Origin: Limnoperna fortunei
Taxonomy: Eukaryota > Mollusca > Bivalvia > Mytilida > Modiolidae
Length of the DNA stretch: 64,000 nt
NCBI GenBank assembly: GCA_944474755.1
Contig: OX104115.1
Span: forward strand, 35,103,080-35,167,079
Direction of reading: 5' to 3'
A program made the position numbers and the translations under genes. This document shows, piece after piece, positions 58,976-64,000 of this stretch; the first letter of the stretch is position 1; each line of letters begins with the position of its first letter. Below the pieces are notes generated by a model. The model saw only the letters and a program-made list of their open reading frames with translations. It did not search any database and had not been told where the DNA came from.

Positions 58976-61900
58976 ATGCCTTTCGTTAAAGTACATCCTG
59001 TTGATAAAACGACGAATTCAAACATGAACGATGATGGGGTGACAGTTGTGGAAACAGGTGAAGCATTTGAGTCAAAAAATGAAGAAAAACAAATTATTAA
59101 AACTGCAGAGAAGGGTGCCGGTATGCTCACACTATGGGAAGAGTTTCGAGAATCTACTTCATTACACGCACTGAAGCATGTTCAAAAGGAAAAACTGTAT
59201 CAATGGAGATGGTAAGTTTTTTCTTGTGTTATGAATCATTTCATTATGTTTTATATAATGAGTGTCTACATGCTGGTATACCATTTCGTAGTTTAGTTAG
59301 TAATTTCTCTTTATATCGGCCAACCGTAAGCAATTCGCGCACTATTCGACACATTTTCCCTATCACACCTATTGGCTGTTTAAACAAAATGCCGAAATTC
59401 TCTCCGTGTATACAAAAACAACGGATTTGTTGACTGTACTATCTATCCTATTCTGCTGCTTTCTATACATTAAGGTGTGTGGTATTTTTGTTACAAATGT
59501 GTACAAACTTATTAATTTAAAAGAATTATTATTGTGTGCTATCAAATACAAATATTATATATATATAACAATGGAATGTTTTAAATTACAAAACTAAATA
59601 TTTTAGTAACTATAACGTAAGATTAGACTTTATCTTTGCACTAGCGATGACACAAACAAAAGGTGAGCGACAGATATGCATTCATAAAAGTTAGAAATTG
59701 TTAGATTTTTATTTACTTGCAGTATGCGCATACTGTTTTGACGCATTGACATGTTATTCGTCTTCTTTCTGCACCCTTTTCACTTTACATATTGCTTTTT
59801 CAGGATAATATGGATCGTACAATTACTGGGAATGGTTGCACTTTTGGTATACAATGTCTCTTCTCTGTATATCTTCTACAAAACCTACCCAACAATAACC
59901 AACACAAACGTGCAGTTTGTCAAAGAAATGTCATATCCGGCAATTACAATATGCAACCTTTCACCGGCCAAAAAGTCTGTGGTCAACGCAACTCCGGCTT
60001 TTACGGCATATTTACTTCACCACGACAGCAGACTTGGTATCCTCCTGCCACCGGTGAACTACTCTGATCCGGCGTACGCTGAATTGAATCAGCTTTTTCC
60101 TGAAAACGTGTTATCGGAAACAGGATTTGATATCAATGATATTTTTGTTATTTGCATCAACAAGAGAACTGTTATTTCTTGCACCAATATCTTATCAAGG
60201 ACGATAACACAACGTGGCGCATGTTTTACGTACAACAATAATAACACAGTTGGCGAAATGAAAATGAGTACAACTGGGTCCGAGGCAGCATTAACCTTTT
60301 ACATCGACATCAAAAAAGAAGAGTATATTTATAATACTAATATGGCAGCCGGAGTTAAGGTAGGTTTTACGTTACATGCTAATCGTTTTTTCGCATTTGT
60401 ATATGAATCTTTATTTTTGCTGTTTAAAACATTTAAAGCTGCGCTTTGTCATGAAGGTTAGAAAATACCTCTTACTTCCGAATCTAAACATACTGTAACA
60501 AAGTGTTTTAGGACTGTATGAAATCTACTTCGGCAATAATACCTCATCCGCTTTGCAATTTAGTTAAATGTAGGAAGCAAATCATTTACAACTTACACAA
60601 GCCGTAATGTTTCAAGAAATATTATCTATCATTTTGTACCTTATTCACACTTTCATTTTAGTTTTAACAAGTAAATGTCTGTCACATGTGTTCCCTGCAT
60701 AACTTATTGGTTATTTGTAAAATTAAACAAGGCCGAGCGTTACATAAACGTTGTCATACTTCATTTATAACACAATGACTATAAAAGATGACGAGAATTT
60801 TTTAAGATGATAGAAACATTTTCTCTTGCAGAGCACCTTGATTTACTGATATTTTATTTGTGTGATATGTGTCTGTTCTTTGACTTTGTCAGTACTTGTA
60901 GAAACAAAGGTGTATTGTATAACTGTCTAGGTTTGGTAATTCTGAGTCCTAATCTAAAATAATTATTAATTTGTTTTCTTGAATTTTTAACAAGCAGAAT
61001 TTAATCATGACAGACAAAGCATTTAAAATAGACAACGAAAGAACGACAAAAGTTTTTGGGATATTCGAACGGACAGACATTAGCAAAAATATGTTCCCGT
61101 GCATTTTGGTCAGTATGACATTTAGGGTTTCCCATAGAAAGCCGGACGTGGACTTTGTCATTGACATAAGGGAAGCGTGGTATCAATTTTTGAGCATTCC
61201 TCAAAGATTTTCTATTTTGTATTTTATTTGCGATAGTGAAATTACATTTACCAAGCGTAACTTAACTAGACAAACAAGTCGACACATAAACATTGCATAA
61301 ATGCCATTTTAAAATATATATCAGTAATGAAAGTGTATTTTCTGTTATGTGATATAACCTGGGCCTGTTAGGCCAAAATTGGGTATATTTATATACCCAA
61401 CCAGATTATACAGCAGACATGGTCAAGAATTTTGGTATTCCGCAACATTTAATTTAAATGAATTTGTTCTAAAAACTAAAAAAAAATTTTAGTTGCTGAA
61501 ATCAGGAATAGTTAAATAAGCTGGTTTGTAAATGTTAAAATCAGTACAAAGTGTATATCCTTCACAGGTAGTTTCTGTGATGACCATAATTGAATACCCA
61601 TTTGTGTGGTACTCATTACAACACTATTTATGTTTGACAAAACCGTTCTTCAAAGATAATGTTTCTAATACAGTTAAAAGGGTCATTTTACTTTTTATAA
61701 TATAGAATTGTATTTAAAAAAGTATCATTCAGATTTGTTTACTTCAAAGATAGTGCTACACGAGCAAGATGAAGAGCCGGACGTAATTAATAAAGGCTTT
61801 ATTTTGTCTCCTAGAAAGTCTGCATACGTGTCCATAAAGATGACTAAGGTATGAACAAATGATACAATTATTTCCAATCATCCGATTGCCTACGATAACT

Positions 61901-64000
61901 GCTTCATTTTGACACAAGAACTTCCTAGAAATAAAGCAAAGGTGGGGAACTTTAACCACTAAGTTAGTTGCCTATTTTTCATTAATATTTATCTGATGTA
62001 GCATTTAGAAACACAAATATTTTTTACTTAGCACATTTTACAGTACTTGCACCCGTAAACGCAACACTTTGACTGATTGATAACTGATTGCTGACGGATT
62101 TCGGAATGCTGACGGATGGCTGATTGATTGATGATGAATACGTCCGTCCAAAATTATGTATCCGTCATTACCTTGGTAACCGTCAGCGATCAGTGCGTTC
62201 AGTCCAATCGGTGCGATCCAGAATCCGTCATTTAATTATATGCATGTATCGGTCAGTTTATTGACGGATAAGTAACAATTAATAATTTAAAGATAAAACG
62301 AATTTTGCGTCATTTGTGTATTATATATATTCATTTATAATAACATTTATAATAAAATAAACGCAAGTATTCAAAAGAACAGTTAATACAATGTATCGTT
62401 CTGAAAAAAAAATATTAAACATATTTAAAGAAAAACTATTTTCTTTATATTATACAATGAAGCAAATTGCTTTAAGGCAGGACATATCTGAGGGTCGAGT
62501 CCTGTAAACCTTAAAAAACTTCGATTTTAGGCCCATCAGTAGCGATGAGGTAAATGTTTATTTGTGTAACCCATTATTGATTCTCTTTTTTTATTTCCGC
62601 GACTCGTGATTTCGGCCTATTTTATTTTCTGCGACATGTTACATGTTTATTTTTTGTCGTATATTAAGCTGACTCGACTCCCCCAATCAGTATCAGATTT
62701 ATTTCACATTTAGGAAAGAACGTGGACACTTTTTAACATCATTACTAGTTACTGAAATAAATTTATGCTTGCGTGGTTTTATTAAGGTTACAACATATTG
62801 AATAGACTAATATAATTTTTGAAAATAGTGTTAAACAAACTTCAAAAATACATACAAATAAACGCAAAAGCGCGAAGAGAAAAAAAAATGTAATTACGAT
62901 TCCGCCTTCACGTTTTTCGTCTTTCTCGCTTTTTCCGATTTAAAACAATTCGACAAATACGAGATGTACGCCTTGGCACGCGAGGTTAAATATATTTTAA
63001 TTCACTTTGTGTGTTTTTTTTTCTTTTTCAATTATTTTTTTTTAATAAAATGAAACAAGTGATGTTTATATTCCGTCACAGATGCATCAGTTATGGCAGG
63101 GTAAATTTCCATTTATCATTTATATTTTAAGACTTTTCCGCCTTAAAAAAATTTGAAGCCAAATACGAGATGTACGCCTTGGCAAGTGAGGTCAAATTTT
63201 TTTTTAAGCCATTGTGTGAGTTTGTAGTTTTTTTTAAAATTTAATTTGTTTTAATTATTTTGTTTTGTTTTAATTATTTTGTTAATAAAATGACACTATG
63301 TGATGTTTATTTTTCGTCACAGATGCATTAGTTATAGATTGGGGAAATTTCCATTTAGATCATTTATAACTTTAGTCCAGTTTTAGCCTTATTATCAGGT
63401 AAAACAAGCCATAAATGAGGACATAACAGTTGCCATGTTTATACTTCAAATATTTGCGAGTGAAACATTTCGAAATATTAATTTCACTTACAGGAAGCTT
63501 AATGGACGGATTGGAGCGATCAGTCCAAATCAATCCGTCAGATCAGTCAAATCGTTCCAAATCGTCAATTGACGGATGGACGGATTAGGAACGATTTGAC
63601 TGATCTGACTGATTGATAACTGATTGCTGACAGATTTTGGAACGCTTACGGATCGCTGACGGATTGCTAAAAGTGTTGCGTTTTCAATCTCAAGTAGTGT
63701 ATTTAGTAGTTAATAAAATTTGAAAAAGTATCAAAAGGAACATAGAAAAGACAATAAGAACCGGAGGTCAAGACAAATTACACACATGAAAACAAATAAA
63801 AGATACAACAACAACAACAACAAACACTACAAACATTATTCTAATTTACCATGTTGCTCTCGGTGGTCATGTCAAGTTGAATCTAGAAAAAAACTTTTGT
63901 TATTTGCCAATCAATTTACTCATTGTCAAGGTCCGAAGAAAAGTAGAAGCCCGGGAAGAAAAAGGACCTTATATGACACAGAAGAAATGTTTATACGAAA
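58976..64000 (+). CDS. DEG/ENaC (ASIC/ENaC-like) sodium channel subunit, gene 5, 3'-truncated by window edge
   Basis: Coding exons in the window: 58976-59211, 59804-60359, 61750-61848 (297 codons); exons 4-8 lie beyond the right edge and 61849-64000 is intron 3. The start is MPFVKV, aligned with genes 2 and 3 and downstream of a TATA box. TM1 (IIWIVQLLGMVALLVY) starts near residue 80, followed by YPAITICN and the NNNNTVGEMKMSTTGSEAALT loop typical of the gene 4/5 lineage. The HG gating motif reads HA (H64-A65, CAC GCA at 59165-59170), unlike every other copy in the window that shows it. Exon 2 also differs in places that are constant elsewhere (PENVLSETGFDIND against PEDWLSKVSFDLND). Exon 3 reads LSPRKSAYVSIK instead of LSPGFSTYVSMK. 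Whether it makes a working channel is open. Confidence 0.9.
61379..61400. repeat. Perfect 10-bp palindrome
   Basis: TTGGGTATAT-tt-ATATACCCAA in gene 5 intron 2. It is preceded by GATATAACCTGGGCCTGTTA, which resembles the start of the 44455 palindrome (GATATAACATGATTTGGGTCTGTTA). Confidence 0.7.
62046..63694. mobile_element. Non-autonomous DNA transposon, 1.65 kb, with 25-bp TIRs and TA target site
   Basis: Left TIR 62046-62070 (CTTGCACCCGTAAACGCAACACTTT) and the complement of 63670-63694 (CTTGAGATTGAAAACGCAACACTTT) match at the first four bases and the last 13. Both ends are flanked by TA. Next to both ends are runs of GACGGAT/ATCCGTC and GACTGATTGATAACTGATTGC motifs. The middle contains a tandem duplication (62940-63375). 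There is no transposase or long open frame. It sits in gene 5 intron 3. The paralogous intron of gene 4 (about 51170-51250) lacks it, while intron homology resumes after 63695. Confidence 0.8.
62940..63375 (+). repeat. Two-copy tandem repeat inside the 62046-63694 element, period about 206 bp
   Basis: AAATACGAGATGTACGCCTT occurs at 62955 and 63161. Each is followed by GGCA(C/A)G(C/T)GAGGT, a T-rich run, GTGATGTTTAT, CGTCACAGATGCAT and AAATTTCCATTTA in the same order. Confidence 0.85.
63695..64000 (+). other. Remainder of gene 5 intron 3, paralogous to gene 4 intron 3
   Basis: TATCAAAAGGAACATAGAAAAGACAATAAGAACCG, CAATTTACTCATTGTCA and GAAGAAAAAGGACC-type blocks align in order with 51234-51510 (CAAAGACAACAAGAACCG, AAGTTACTCATTGTCATG). 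No exon 4 appears before the window ends. Confidence 0.65.

Noticed and set aside
1..64000. CRISPR arrays, operons, ribosome binding sites, bacterial RNA genes
   Set aside because: The DNA is eukaryotic with spliced genes; no regularly spaced repeat array and no intact tRNA or rRNA gene was recognised. tRNA-like boxes belong to SINEs.

Overview
This is eukaryotic, AT-rich, intron-containing DNA with no bacterial-type gene organisation. It fits a bivalve mollusc, probably a mytilid mussel. The grounds are tRNA-derived SINE fragments of a type common in molluscs and a short repeat at 13786-13834 that I recall as abundant in Mytilus; both are inference from memory and no search was run. The genes are a tandem, same-strand array of five DEG/ENaC (ASIC/ENaC-like) sodium-channel subunit genes. 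Gene 1 enters from the left edge (exons 2-8, 238-7318). Gene 2 (11992-19402), gene 3 (33247-43651) and gene 4 (48290-56199) are complete with eight coding exons each. Gene 5 starts at 58976 and runs off the right edge after exon 3. All copies use the same intron positions and phases (2,0,0,1,1,2,1). Each encodes the expected parts: N-terminal HG gating motif, TM1, a cysteine-rich ectodomain opening with a YPAITICN-type signature, and TM2 with the G-A-S selectivity filter.

Layout. 1-7318: gene 1, whose introns carry a fold-back palindrome and SINE pieces. 7319-11991: intergenic, no gene seen. 11992-19402: gene 2, with a tandem SINE-like pair and a TC/TA microsatellite in intron 1. 19591-26863: a complete, young Ty3/gypsy-type LTR retrotransposon on the minus strand, inserted 193 bp after the gene 2 stop codon. 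Its domain order is Gag-PR-INT-RT-RNaseH, the unusual Gmr1-type order. 26864-33246: intergenic with a decayed Tc1-like transposon and a GC-rich palindrome cluster. 33247-43651: gene 3, with a LINE fragment in intron 6 and several simple repeats. 43652-48289: intergenic with a MITE. 48290-56199: gene 4. 56200-58975: intergenic with a tandemly duplicated 3' flank, a SINE, an orphan decayed copy of exon 5 and a 5' flank paralogous to that of gene 4. 58976-64000: gene 5 exons 1-3 and a 1.65-kb non-autonomous transposon in intron 3.

DEG/ENaC channels work as homo- or heterotrimers in the plasma membrane, so the products could co-assemble or could be separately tuned receptors; the sequence does not show which ligand or stimulus opens them. 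Genes 2 and 3 share one promoter and flank type, and genes 4 and 5 share another, which suggests two duplication lineages. The most unusual items are the reversed pol order of the retrotransposon, decayed copies of the 3' end of exon 4 repeated through intron 4 of the paralogues, and copy-specific changes at functional sites (HG to HA in gene 5, a rewritten C-terminus in gene 2, a doubtful exon 4 donor in gene 1).
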